Numbered from the stretch's first letter, positions 25,494 to 34,636 are shown. The stretch is 64,000 nucleotides of DNA from Blastocatellia bacterium (GCA_003168335.1 PMSM01000011.1:18546-82545); one strand, 5' to 3'. Made by a program: numbers and translations. The notes: generated by a model from the sequence alone, not told the origin.

Positions 25494-27251
25494 ATGCCGT
25501 TTAGCAAGGAGGAGATTAAGATCCGCGAGGCGATTGAAGAATCGTACGACTTCTTTCCGCACTGCAAGAGCTGTCCGAGTGAGATCCACTGTTGCACTCG
25601 CCCTCAAAATGTTGTGATCGTGCGAGATGAAGAAAAACCGTACCTTGAAGACGCTTATGCGGCACTAAAGCAGACTGAAGACGACAAATTAGAATTTGAG
25701 AACATCGGCGAAGGCCTTTTGCGTCTTAAGGAAAAGAATGGCCACTGCCCCATGTTTACCGAAGACCGTAAGTGCTCAGTGCATGCGAAGAAACCTCTAG
25801 ATTGTTTGCTCTGGCCTACAATGTTCGCAGTTGACAAAGCCAATGGACCAATTGCCCTCGACGTGAAATGCCCTGCAACACGATCGGCAAAGATACCCCC
25901 TCGATTCTATGAATTAGCGGATGCGGTTAAGGAACTTCTTAGTGCTAAGCAAAAAAATATCTATGCGCAAGAAAATCGAGACTCGTACCATAAGGAGGGG
26001 CGAATAGTGAACGTTCGGGCCCTCGGCCCAGAGAATGCTCAAGAGGTACTGTTCAAATGGGACAACATTAAGAAACCTATTGAGGACGCGATCGATCGCA
26101 TATGGCAGACGCTCGAATATAAACTGAACCCCCTCAGATATGACGCCGAAGACGTTCTCTCGGTTTTCAAGTGGATACTAGCGATAGCAATCTGGTTGTG
26201 CATCGAACACAGCTTCAAATTGAGTTACCAGGTGTTCTTGTCCGATTGGACAGTATTAACGGAAATCGAAAATAATCGACTATACAACTTTATTTTCGGG
26301 CAATTTGGAAAGTCTCCCGCTACTTTCATAGGGAATCACACCGGATACCTTAGAGGCTTTGCAGTTGTGACGCTTGCTTTGTTTCTATTCGATGCTTTCA
26401 GAATATTGGTGCCGCTTCCATGGATCTTCAAGAACTTTAGGAGAAGGAGTATAGAAACTGGGGATCCACAGTCTTTCCGCTTACCCGCCTTTGACGTCAG
26501 CAAACTCGGGTTCATTTCTGTCGTCACGATATACGTCTTCTTTTTTGCTGCCCAAACCTTCGTGTTGCTGAATGTGTATTTTATGTGTCTAGCCATCGCC
26601 CACTTTGTCAATCTGTTTTGGTACATATCTCTCTCGGATCTCTGGCCTTTCGATAATCCGACCAAAATCATCGAAACGGCACTGCAGAAAATAAAGCAAC
26701 GTCAGAGCGCGTTAAAGAAGAAACTAACCGGGTTAGTCGGCGAAAGAGTGAAGACGATTACAGACACTCAGGGAAACCCAGACATTCGGGTGGTCACTAC
26801 ACCCATTGATGCTGCTCGCGATCTCGTGGACGTCTTGAGCCATGACATGAATGAGCTCGAAAGTAGCAACAAACGCCGCGCTGAGAACTCTCGTGACCGG
26901 GTCCCTGAACTTTTGAACAAATGGCAAGAATACCTTGAGGCGAAAGACCAGATAATAGGAGCGGTGCGGGTTCCTGGCAGGTGGCGGAGGATTGCGTTTT
27001 GGGACTTTTTCTCGTGCTTGGCGGTGCTTTCCCCACTGCTCCCACTACACTCCTATTTTCCGGCATGGCTGTTGTTATGGCTGGTTGCAGCTGGCGGAGT
27101 GTCCCATGTAGCTAATATCATTTACGACTACTATCGAAATCATGATGAGTATTACAGCACATTGATGCTCTTATATAGACCTGTGTCTCCAAATCCGACC
27201 CAGCAGAAAAAACAGTTGGCCGAGCCGAATCACCAGGAAGTTTTGTTGTGA
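25494..27251 (+). CDS. Cys-cluster (YkgJ-like) multi-pass membrane protein
   Basis: A strong ribosome site (GAGGAGAG) precedes ATG. Residues 1-160 hold a Cys cluster: Cys24, Cys27, Cys33 and Cys34, then GHCPMF, KCSVH and PLDCLLWP, as in YkgJ-type Zn/Fe-binding domains (putative iron-sulfur or zinc proteins). Four or more membrane segments follow in the central part (about 220-245, 275-310, 340-385) and two near the C-terminus, with a long charged coiled coil between (about 400-500). The combination is not one I recognise. The next gene, 22 bases on, is a CDP-alcohol phosphatidyltransferase, which suggests a membrane-lipid-linked job. Total length is 585 residues. Confidence 0.6.
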   Translation: MPFSKEEIKIREAIEESYDFFPHCKSCPSEIHCCTRPQNVVIVRDEEKPYLEDAYAALKQTEDDKLEFENIGEGLLRLKEKNGHCPMFTEDRKCSVHAKKPLDCLLWPTMFAVDKANGPIALDVKCPATRSAKIPPRFYELADAVKELLSAKQKNIYAQENRDSYHKEGRIVNVRALGPENAQEVLFKWDNIKKPIEDAIDRIWQTLEYKLNPLRYDAEDVLSVFKWILAIAIWLCIEHSFKLSYQVFLSDWTVLTEIENNRLYNFIFGQFGKSPATFIGNHTGYLRGFAVVTLALFLFDAFRILVPLPWIFKNFRRRSIETGDPQSFRLPAFDVSKLGFISVVTIYVFFFAAQTFVLLNVYFMCLAIAHFVNLFWYISLSDLWPFDNPTKIIETALQKIKQRQSALKKKLTGLVGERVKTITDTQGNPDIRVVTTPIDAARDLVDVLSHDMNELESSNKRRAENSRDRVPELLNKWQEYLEAKDQIIGAVRVPGRWRRIAFWDFFSCLAVLSPLLPLHSYFPAWLLLWLVAAGGVSHVANIIYDYYRNHDEYYSTLMLLYRPVSPNPTQQKKQLAEPNHQEVLL

Positions 27252-27273
27252 GTTTATTTGGTTAACAAAAGCG

Positions 27274-27855
27274 ATGACTCTCAAGCCAGCGAGGATTTGG
27301 CTCGTGTCGATAATCAGCCTCTTCAGACTGGTCGCGGCGCTCGTGTTTGCTTCTATTGCCTTCCAGAATGTACCACTCGTGGCGATCGCTGGGCTTTATA
27401 TTTCTGCGATGGCGAGTGACGTTATTGACGGCTACTTGGCGCGGAGACTCAACGCGGAAACATATTTCGGGAAGGTACTAGATCTAGTTGGAGACAAGTC
27501 GCTCACCATCGTTTCACTCCTATATGCGGCGGGGCGCGGGATCAGCATCTTGCCACTCGCAATCATCGGTACTCGCGAAATCATCATGCTTGGAGCACGA
27601 ATGATCATCGTCGAGGGGACCCAGCTCTTCCCAACAAACAGAATGCTAGGTGGGATGATGTGGCTTCTGCTTTGGGGCAACACACTGTTGCTGGTTCTAG
27701 CACGCCAAGACGCCGAATGGATCGGTATTACCAATACTATATATTGGATTTGCGCGATGGTGTTCCTTCTGAATTTTATCGCACGAATTCATGCCAGCGC
27801 GGGCAGGATTAAGCTTTCTCTAACCAAGGACACGAATGATGCACGGCGGAAGTGA
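27274..27855 (+). CDS. CDP-alcohol phosphatidyltransferase (PgsA-like)
   Basis: The 193-residue protein contains the complete family motif D-x2-D-G-x2-A-R-x8-G-x3-D-x3-D: Asp49, Asp52, Gly53, Ala56-Arg57, Gly66, Asp70 and Asp74. Five to six hydrophobic helices follow the usual plan. Such enzymes exchange CMP for an alcohol (glycerol phosphate, inositol phosphate or serine) to make phospholipids. The gene pairs with the Cys-cluster membrane protein, in an accessory region rather than by other lipid genes, which is unusual for a housekeeping PgsA. Confidence 0.85.
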   Translation: MTLKPARIWLVSIISLFRLVAALVFASIAFQNVPLVAIAGLYISAMASDVIDGYLARRLNAETYFGKVLDLVGDKSLTIVSLLYAAGRGISILPLAIIGTREIIMLGARMIIVEGTQLFPTNRMLGGMMWLLLWGNTLLLVLARQDAEWIGITNTIYWICAMVFLLNFIARIHASAGRIKLSLTKDTNDARRK

Positions 27856-27967
27856 CCTTATAGACCGGGGTCATCTATGAAGTTACGCTTACAGTCAAGC
27901 GCAGTGGTAGCCGAGCGTCGCGGGGCGATGCTTGGATGCGGTCGGTTTGGTGACAAAAGAACAACCC

Positions 27968-28090
27968 GCCTCCTTTTTAAATTAGTTAGAGCTTTTCAAA
28001 AGCGCATCGCCTGGTAGGCGAATGCCATCATCTATTCGTGCACGGGATCTCTCCCGGCTACATGAAACCGGATCGGCTCATCCCAATGCG
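27968..28090 (-). ncRNA. Possible bridge-RNA region of the IS
   Basis: This 123-base non-coding stretch lies between the transposase stop and the subterminal repeat. In IS1111-type members of the IS110 family the bridge RNA, which pairs with donor and target DNA, is encoded downstream of the transposase gene. I have not folded it; only the location is evidence. Confidence 0.3.
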
Positions 28091-29182
28091 CTATATCGAG
28101 ATGGCTGGCCGTGCCCTCAGGCCTCCAGAGACCGAGGCTTTCGCTCTCGCCTCTCCTGACCCCTCGCACAGGCCAACTTCGCCCCGCCGCTGGAACTCCT
28201 CGTAACCGATACCGTCACGAAGCATGACGTAGCAGTTGATGAGTAGCTTCCGGGCCGCTGCAACCTTTGCTTTTGGGCGGCCTCTACGGCGGCTAACCTC
28301 TAAGTAGAACTTCCGTATCCGATGATCGCGACATGCTTGAGCTGCCTGGCCGAGCAGGTGCCTCGCGAGCCGTGAACCATGTTTGCTTATCTGCCCGATC
28401 CGTTTTGTCTGTCCGGAGCTTTTCTCCAAAGGATCGAGTCCTACGAAGGCGACCACTTCTTCCTTTCGTCTGAAGCGTCGAACTTCGCCCAACGTGTGCA
28501 CGAGTGCCAGAGCGTTGATCACTCCGATGCCCGGATGCGTCATCAGCAGTCGGGCACGCTCGTCCGCTGCTGCCAGCTTCTCGAGTCTCGACTCAAGAGC
28601 TTTCATCTGTGCGGTGATCTCGTCAAAAAGCACCAGACGTGACGTCACCAGCAGTGTCTCGATCTCCGTAACAGGCGCATCGACGAGCTTGCGTCTGCCC
28701 TTCACCGCCGGCATCCGGAACCTCGCCAATCCCTTTCCACGTGCGAATGCCTGCAGCTGGTTGGCTATCGACGTCCTCTTCTGCACCAGCGTCTGCCGGT
28801 AATGCAGCAGGTCCAGCACTTCGCGGCTTTCCTCCGACCTCGGCACGATCGATGGAAAGGCTCCCCGCATCAGCAGATCCAAGATCGTCTCCGCATCGCG
28901 GAAGTCGTTCTTATGTCTCGACAACGCTGCTCGCCTGATCATCCTGGGATCGCCTATTTTGAGCTTGTGCCCGCCATCAGCGAGCATCTTCTCAAACCAC
29001 CACAAGCATCCCGTGGCCTCCACGCCGATCACAGCGTCCGCTCCGCACTTGCGGTAGAACGCCCTTATCGACTGCTTGTCACTGTGGAGAAACCTCCGGT
29101 ACCCGATTTCTCCGTCCTCGTCGCTCGCATACGCGACCGACTGTTCGTATGGATGAAAGTCAACTCCGATGTACACTGTCAT
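28091..29182 (-). CDS. IS110-family transposase (DEDD type)
   Basis: The 363-residue protein begins MTVYIGVDFHPYEQS with Asp8, has Glu55 in VIGVEATG, and Asp93 and Asp96 in HKNDFRDAE: the DEDD RuvC-like tetrad of IS110 recombinases. The C-terminal transposase_20 domain is present (HPGIGVINALALVHTLGE, then GLDPLEKSSGQTKRIG with the candidate catalytic Ser). Length is normal and there is no frameshift, so it should be active. It would use a bridge RNA to choose its target. Confidence 0.93.
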   Translation of the reverse strand: MTVYIGVDFHPYEQSVAYASDEDGEIGYRRFLHSDKQSIRAFYRKCGADAVIGVEATGCLWWFEKMLADGGHKLKIGDPRMIRRAALSRHKNDFRDAETILDLLMRGAFPSIVPRSEESREVLDLLHYRQTLVQKRTSIANQLQAFARGKGLARFRMPAVKGRRKLVDAPVTEIETLLVTSRLVLFDEITAQMKALESRLEKLAAADERARLLMTHPGIGVINALALVHTLGEVRRFRRKEEVVAFVGLDPLEKSSGQTKRIGQISKHGSRLARHLLGQAAQACRDHRIRKFYLEVSRRRGRPKAKVAAARKLLINCYVMLRDGIGYEEFQRRGEVGLCEGSGEARAKASVSGGLRARPAISI

Positions 29183-29184
29183 TG

Positions 29185-29248
29185 TTGGTCTCGTAGGGTT
29201 GTTCTTTTGTCAGAACCGAGTTTCTCAAACTCACCTCGGCGAGACCAA
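29185..29248. repeat. Inverted repeat upstream of the transposase
   Basis: TTGGTCTCG (29185-29193) and CGAGACCAA (29240-29248) pair perfectly and enclose the right subterminal repeat and an inner hairpin (GAGTTT/AAACTC). The structure sits directly before the transposase start on the minus strand. It may regulate transposase expression, or may be the structured target into which the element inserted. Confidence 0.45.
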
Positions 29249-29305
29249 CCTTCATAGCATCAGGCCTGCCATTCCTAACGTAAATGTCTCTCACGAGGAT
29301 AGAAA

Positions 29306-30508
29306 ATGTCCGACTTGGATGACGAAACACAAGTTTTCACAAACCATAATGTCTACGTTCTGGGTGCCGGGTTCTCAAAGAATGCTGGCTTGCCGATTCT
29401 TAAAGACTTCCTCAATGAAATGAGGAGTAGTGTGAATTGGCTAAAGCGAGAGAAACGCCCAGAGCTAGGGGCAACTCGAGACGTGCTGCTATTCAGAAAG
29501 AGTGCTGCAAGCGCTGCGTTACGCATAAACATGAACGTTGAGAACATCGAAGACTTGTTCAGCCTTGCCGCCGCATCGGGCGAGGAATCAGAAGCAAACA
29601 ATATTTCGAACGCAATCGCAGCAACGATTGAATACTGTCACCAGCACGCTGTGAGGCCCGCGCCACTTAGTGTGAATGTGACAAGCAATACTTCGGTGCC
29701 ACCCTCGTGGAACAAGACTAAGGAAGGCGACGAAACCAAACATCGCTACACGGTGGAGCTTTATGATTTGTACGCAGGGTTCCTTAGCGGCCAGTTATGC
29801 GACGACAAACAATACATGCACAACACCGTCATTACTTTTAACTATGATACCCAGCTGGAAGGGAGCTTACTAAATATTGGCGTACCGATTGATTATGGAT
29901 TCGGAAAGAGTAATGTCGCTTACGATGAATCTTGGAACAAAGCGCAAGGTAACAACGAGAAACTGACGGTCTTAAAGGTTCATGGTTCCGTCAACTGGTT
30001 TCAAAACGATAGAGCACTTGGAGATTTGACAGTGTACCGCTCGTACAATGACGGCTATTCGAAGGATGCCGATCCTTATTATCGTGTGGTCATAGTACCA
30101 CCTACTTGGCGAAAGGATTTTTCTGGTCCACTGAGCGATGTTTGGCGCAGGGCGATCCAAGCGCTTCGCACCGCCACGCGAATCGTCTTTCTCGGCTTTT
30201 CGTTTCCGGACACCGACTCTCACATAAAGTATTTGCTTGCGGCAGGCCTGCAAGAGAATATTTCACTCAGGAACATTTACTGTGCTAATCCCGACATCAG
30301 TGTTAAGAAGAGTTTTTTTAGAATAGTGAAGCGAGATTTGGAGCGGCAAAGTGTCGCAGAATTCCATCCAATCTACACTTCTCATTTACTCAATCGCTTC
30401 GCAAAACAGCAGGCTTCGTACGCCAGTCTCTTCAACCGGTCAATCAGCGACAAGTTTTCAATCGAGCCTTTCACCCTTCGAGGCGAAGAGGGCACGCTTG
30501 TAATGTAA
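29306..30508 (+). CDS. SIR2-like domain protein (probable NAD-consuming defence effector)
   Basis: The 400-residue protein has SIR2_2-type motifs: VLGAGFSKNAG (Gly20-Ser24), TFNYDTQLE with Asn179 and Asp181, VHGSVNW with His226, and VFLGFSFPDTDSHI. These correspond to the nucleotide loop, the conserved Asn-x-Asp and the catalytic His of sirtuin folds. Stand-alone SIR2-like proteins of this size in accessory islands act as NADases in anti-phage systems. No second domain of known type is seen after residue 320. It starts after ACGAGGAT, near the IS. A partner gene is not adjacent, since the next feature is a group II intron. Confidence 0.85.
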   Translation: MSDLDDETQVFTNHNVYVLGAGFSKNAGLPILKDFLNEMRSSVNWLKREKRPELGATRDVLLFRKSAASAALRINMNVENIEDLFSLAAASGEESEANNISNAIAATIEYCHQHAVRPAPLSVNVTSNTSVPPSWNKTKEGDETKHRYTVELYDLYAGFLSGQLCDDKQYMHNTVITFNYDTQLEGSLLNIGVPIDYGFGKSNVAYDESWNKAQGNNEKLTVLKVHGSVNWFQNDRALGDLTVYRSYNDGYSKDADPYYRVVIVPPTWRKDFSGPLSDVWRRAIQALRTATRIVFLGFSFPDTDSHIKYLLAAGLQENISLRNIYCANPDISVKKSFFRIVKRDLERQSVAEFHPIYTSHLLNRFAKQQASYASLFNRSISDKFSIEPFTLRGEEGTLVM

Positions 30509-30600
30509 CAATAGGAGGTAAGAACGGGAGCCCTGGTCAGCTCTCCTACCCTCAACAATCGACGTTCCGAGCCCTTGGAATTGAAAACGATTACCCTGAT

Positions 30601-31479
30601 GGGGTCAGGCCTGCGATTCTGGAGCGACCGGGCAATACGGTGAAGTCTAATGGGTGAGAGGCCCATCTCGGAAGACCTAGCCAGCCACCGAGTAGCGAGA
30701 CCTTGGGAGTTGCAACAGTAATGTTGGGCTCTAAGCGTAGGCCAGCGAGCACGCAGGCCGTAAGCCGAAAGGTTGAAGGGATTGAGCCCCGTAATCAGGT
30801 CAATAGGAAGGACGACGGCGTCAGAATGTGCGGAAGTCAACATCGGCACAACCGTAAAGGTGAGGGTGTGTCGGCTTCCTCGGGGTCGAAGACCATGGCA
30901 TGCGTGACATCGAGACCTGCACGGCAACCCGGGAGACCCCTGCCGCTGCTTTCGGAGGAACAACTCAAGGCAGTAAGAAGAGAGAGACCGAGAGTATGCC
31001 CCACAACCGCCCAAAGGGAGGAACGCAAATCAGTGGCAGGGAGTCGGATCGTCTCATAGTACCAACGAAGGCGGGTAATGCCGCTGAAGGGAAGGAGGCG
31101 ACAGATGGTCGAGCAGAGTAGGGAAACACCGGCCGCACACAGAAGCGGGGAACCGGTGGCCACAAAACTGCTCCGCATCGGGACGTTCTATCAAAGCCCG
31201 AATGATTGTCTGGGGAGCCGTGTGCGTTAATTGCGCACGCACGGTTCTGCGAGGGGGCAGGAAGCAACTGGCGAAAGGTTGAAATGATGTGGCACCGCCG
31301 GGAAACCAGGCGGCAAACAGAGAACACAAAGCTCAACCTCCGCACCGGAAGCAACCTGCCTACTCACCCGATTCTCAATCCTCAGCCCTCGCGATAGATG
31401 TTCCTTAAGCCGAGTCACTGGAATTCCGAGGAGCGATCGCTTACCGGCGAGAATCGCAGAAATCGAAGGGCCTGACCCG
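30601..31479 (+). repeat. 0.88-kb composite repeat, copy 1 (palindromic element containing a group II intron)
   Basis: The unit starts with GGGGTCAGGCCTGCGATTCT and ends with the inverse arm (ATCGAAGGGCCTGACCC). It is almost identical to 36418-37294 over its whole length, including about 110 bases to the right of the intron. The two copies lie in direct orientation and flank four genes. Confidence 0.85.
30622..31368 (+). ncRNA. ORF-less group II intron, copy 1
   Basis: Domain V is clear at 31215-31248: 34 bases, starting GAGCCGTG and ending CACGGTTCT, with the AGC triad and complementary arms. The 5' end is GAGCGACC (GTGCG is usual). A group II-type 5' region follows, with CACCGAGTAGCGAGACC. 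The intron-encoded reverse transcriptase is absent: only a stub reading MPHNRPKGG ... ESDRLIVPTKAGNAA remains before the sequence passes to domains IV-V. Domain VI is enlarged (GGCAGG pairs with CCTGCC) and ends CCTACTCACC. Joining the flanks restores the palindromic element, which fits precise insertion. It would need a maturase in trans. Ends are accurate to a few bases. Confidence 0.8.
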
Positions 31480-31531
31480 ATATCCACGCGGCTACTTTGC
31501 TAATGCGCATAGATATTCGAGAATACACGGC

Positions 31532-32263
31532 ATGGAATGGAAACAGCTTAGTCTCACCTCGGTTATTACGCTCATCATTGTTTGGTTTGCTCCTTACTTC
31601 AAGGCATATCTCACTAAGAAGGGTGAGAATCTTGCCACGCATGAAGACCTCGACAAGCTGATGCGAGCACTAGAAAACATCAAGAGTGAATTTGTGGAAG
31701 CGAATGCTTACGCCACGGAAAAGGGGAAAGGGTTAGCGACGAAGGAAGACATAGGCGAGATTACCCGCACGGTTGAGAATGTTAGGCACGAGGTTTCCAC
31801 TAGCCTCGAATTACTAAAGTGGCAACTAAGCAAGAGGGCTACGATTCATCGCTTAGCGTCAGAAAAAGAATTCGAAGCTTTGGGAGAAATTGGAAAAGCA
31901 TTGTTTGAACTACAGTTAACCACAACAGGTTTGAGACCTTCGTTTGATAAGTTCGATCCTAACGAACCAGAGCAAGATCGTCACAATAGACGCTATAAGG
32001 CTTGGGCTGAGAGCCACGATGCCTTTTTGGACGTGGTCGAACGGCACAAGTTATTCATGCCGCAAAATCTATATCTGAAGTTTTTCAACATCAGGCGACT
32101 ATCACATGCTGAGGCTTTGGATTTCGAGTATTCGCTCAAAGCTGGTCAAGGAAAATTGAGCTACGAATCATATCAGCGACGCGAGGAAAAAATTGAGGCA
32201 ATGGACGCCGCAATCACTGAAGCAATCGAGTCTATTCGTCACCGTTGCGGTATCGAGGAATAA
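31532..32263 (+). CDS. Membrane-anchored coiled-coil protein with ATKED-type repeats
   Basis: The 243-residue protein has an N-terminal membrane helix (about 8-27), then two short related segments (NLATHEDLDKL and GLATKEDIGEI) in a long helical region, and a soluble helical C-terminus. The 'ATKEDI' motif is frequent in small phage and island membrane proteins of unknown role. No catalytic residues are seen. It is the first of four same-strand genes between the two intron-bearing repeats. Confidence 0.55.
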   Translation: MEWKQLSLTSVITLIIVWFAPYFKAYLTKKGENLATHEDLDKLMRALENIKSEFVEANAYATEKGKGLATKEDIGEITRTVENVRHEVSTSLELLKWQLSKRATIHRLASEKEFEALGEIGKALFELQLTTTGLRPSFDKFDPNEPEQDRHNRRYKAWAESHDAFLDVVERHKLFMPQNLYLKFFNIRRLSHAEALDFEYSLKAGQGKLSYESYQRREEKIEAMDAAITEAIESIRHRCGIEE

Positions 32264-32323
32264 TATGAACATTTGATCGCTTCGTTGAAGAGGTAACGAG
32301 GAACTCCCTCACTGATAATCAAC

Positions 32324-33523
32324 ATGCCTAGTAAACCTTTCATAGATAGTTACTACCAACAGGTGAAACACCAGGCTCGGGAAGAGATCCGTTCCCGACC
32401 AGATGCGTACATGGTTTCTGTTGATACCAACGAGTATTCAAACTACCTAGTAACCAAGTACGGTTTTTCAGAAATCGTATTGGATGAAGATAGAGGCATG
32501 GTAATCGAAAAACACCGAAGGATGATCGAACGTGAGATATTTGACGAAATAAGAAAAGTGGAGCACTTAGTTGTAAGATTGACCCTTCCGGTTGAACCTG
32601 ACGAGACCATTCCACAAATTCTCGAATTGTCGCCTAGCACTTTCTCTATGAGTGCGCCGAAGTTGGAATATCGCGATGGCTGCATCATCACCGAAGTTCC
32701 CGCGAATGAAGCTGACGTTGAACGAGCTTTATGCGATCTAAAAGATGAAGTCGCTCGGAGGAATTCGGACATTAGATTGCAAAACGAAACTCTAAGACAC
32801 AACATTAATCTATGGATTGCGGAAAGAAGGAAACAAATCGAGGGTGAAGACGAATTGTTGGATCAAATCTCGCAGAGAGTGTCTGTGCCGCTGAAAAAGA
32901 AGGTCGATCCCTCCACAGTGGTTCCTCCAGTCCTTAGGGTTAAAGAGAAGGTGCGTCCGATTTTTCGTCCGGCGGCTAAGACCCCTAAGAAATTTGAGCT
33001 GCCGCCGGAAACATTCTCTGCCATCTTGGGTTTGATCGATAACAGCTGCCACCTTTTTGAAAGGACGCCAAGCACCTTCGCCAAGATGGAAGAAGAGGAA
33101 CTTCGGAATGTGATTCTTTCAAATTTGAATAGTGTCTATGAGGGCGACGCGCTTGGCGAAGCTTTTTCAAAGAAGGGCAAGACAGACATTTACCTGAAGG
33201 TTGAAGAAGGAGGAATTTTTATTGCCGAGTGCAAGTATTGGGATGGGGCAAAAACGATTGATGACTCAGTCAAGCAAATCCTTGGTTATCTAACATGGAG
33301 GGATAGCTATGGCGTGGTTCTCATTTTCTCCAAACGGATTGGCTTTACGAAAGTAATAGCGGCTGCAAATGATCGGATTCCAGAACTTCCGTCCTACGCG
33401 AAGGCTTTCAAGAAAGTAAGTGAGACTCACTTTACTGCTTCATTCTCTTTACCGGAGGATGAACTGAAGTCAATCGAGATGCATTTCGTGATTTACAACT
33501 TATGCGATACAGCAAAGCTCTAA
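32324..33523 (+). CDS. Protein with C-terminal PD-(D/E)XK nuclease-like domain
   Basis: The 399-residue protein has an N-terminal helical part and an extended basic linker, then a C-terminal domain in which Glu274 precedes GKTDIYL (Asp288) and IFIAECKYW (Glu302-Cys-Lys304), the PD-(D/E)XK core, followed by a Gln-containing helix (VKQILGYL) and a LIFSK strand. This is a likely Mg-dependent DNA or RNA nuclease. The N-terminal domain probably senses or binds the target. It is 60 bases after the previous gene. Confidence 0.65.
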   Translation: MPSKPFIDSYYQQVKHQAREEIRSRPDAYMVSVDTNEYSNYLVTKYGFSEIVLDEDRGMVIEKHRRMIEREIFDEIRKVEHLVVRLTLPVEPDETIPQILELSPSTFSMSAPKLEYRDGCIITEVPANEADVERALCDLKDEVARRNSDIRLQNETLRHNINLWIAERRKQIEGEDELLDQISQRVSVPLKKKVDPSTVVPPVLRVKEKVRPIFRPAAKTPKKFELPPETFSAILGLIDNSCHLFERTPSTFAKMEEEELRNVILSNLNSVYEGDALGEAFSKKGKTDIYLKVEEGGIFIAECKYWDGAKTIDDSVKQILGYLTWRDSYGVVLIFSKRIGFTKVIAAANDRIPELPSYAKAFKKVSETHFTASFSLPEDELKSIEMHFVIYNLCDTAKL

Positions 33524-33557
33524 CCTGAACACTCGCGGAAATCGAAAAGTCAAAAAC

Positions 33558-34607
33558 ATGTATCAGTTTTCGTTCTTGCCCTATTTTCCATCCGACGACT
33601 TAGATTTGAAAATTAACCGCCTTCATTTGTTCAATTTTCGGAATCACAAGGATGACTACATTCCGGATGACGCTGTGAAACAGCAAATGGAAAGAATATG
33701 TTCCTTATACGTCGATTCAAATCTTGACCAGCTTAAGGAATTCACAATAGCCGTTATCGATGGGAACTATGCATTCGTTCGGATAACAAAAGATCAAGGC
33801 ATAGATAGCGAAAAATTTGCTAGTGCGCTCTCGTTTTGTAGCATTATCTTGAATGAAGATAACAACGCCTCCAGCAGCGATAACTATGTAATCTTTCACC
33901 AACCCTTTCAGCTCAACGAAAAATCCATCGCATACGCAACAGGTTCCTACCTTAGGATAGACAATTGGCAACCGCTGGATACTACAAAACTAATAAAGCC
34001 GAGCTACATCCAAAGGCCCATTCTTCGATATCACTTTGATGAATTACTATTTCAGGCTTTCGCTAACATGATCGATGCTCACAACGATGATGATGACTAT
34101 TTGTTTCGAGTGCTTGAATGGTTCAATTACTCCTACATGAACGTTGAAGGATTTAGCTATTACAACAGAGTTGTTTTGCTCGCAACCGCTTACGAAATCT
34201 TTTTTGACCTTCCTAGTTTTGGTCAGGCAGATGCGTTTGCGACAGGACTCGAAACACTGTTAGAAGTAGACCACATGGGGCTGCCTGTAATCCAAAAACT
34301 AAACGCGCGCGGCAAGCAAAAGGAAAACACAATTTACGGATGGTGGACGCGGGAATTCTACGATTTGCGATCAAAGATCGTACATGGCAGCAAACTCAAA
34401 AACGAAGATACCATTAACCACCGTGGTTCAGACTATTTTAGCACCGGTATCAAGATGCTTGGATTTTGCTTTAACAAGCTACTTGAGAATAAAGGTTACT
34501 TGGTACATCCGGCACCAGCACCTGAGGTGGCGGCCGTGTTTCCGAATTTCAATTATGCGAAACACCGAAGGCAAAACGATCTTCGCAAGATAGAAGAGTT
34601 GATTTGA
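33558..34607 (+). CDS. HEPN-like protein (ApeA-type C-terminal motif)
   Basis: The 349-residue protein contains RSKIVHG, i.e. Arg271-x4-His276, near the end of a helical domain preceded by YNRVVLLATAYEIFF and FATGLETLLEV. The Arg-x4-6-His motif is the RNase active site of HEPN domains, and this 'LR-x-K-I-V-HG' form is common in ApeA-like and abortive infection proteins. The N-terminal 150 residues are beta-rich and probably the sensor part. It follows the nuclease gene by 34 bases. Confidence 0.65.
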   Translation: MYQFSFLPYFPSDDLDLKINRLHLFNFRNHKDDYIPDDAVKQQMERICSLYVDSNLDQLKEFTIAVIDGNYAFVRITKDQGIDSEKFASALSFCSIILNEDNNASSSDNYVIFHQPFQLNEKSIAYATGSYLRIDNWQPLDTTKLIKPSYIQRPILRYHFDELLFQAFANMIDAHNDDDDYLFRVLEWFNYSYMNVEGFSYYNRVVLLATAYEIFFDLPSFGQADAFATGLETLLEVDHMGLPVIQKLNARGKQKENTIYGWWTREFYDLRSKIVHGSKLKNEDTINHRGSDYFSTGIKMLGFCFNKLLENKGYLVHPAPAPEVAAVFPNFNYAKHRRQNDLRKIEELI

Positions 34608-34636
34608 TGCTGAGGCCTAGTGCGCTGCTTCAGCGA

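Larger units (their letters stand above)
27952..29211. mobile_element. IS110-family (IS1111-like) insertion sequence
   Basis: The transposase gene is bracketed by a perfect 16-bp inverted repeat: GACAAAAGAACAACCC at 27952-27967 and its reverse complement at 29196-29211. IS1111-type elements of the IS110 family have subterminal inverted repeats of this sort and no true terminal repeats or target duplications. Element length is about 1.26 kb. It separates the CDP-alcohol transferase gene from the SIR2-like gene. Exact outer ends may extend some bases beyond the repeats. Confidence 0.7.

Noticed and set aside
28379..29257. Plus-strand frames over the transposase gene
   Set aside because: They are antisense shadows; the minus strand has the complete DEDD transposase.
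30900..31130. Short frames such as MPHNRPKGG... as a small protein gene
   Set aside because: They are the stub of the lost intron-encoded reverse transcriptase and lie within the folded intron; no complete domain remains.
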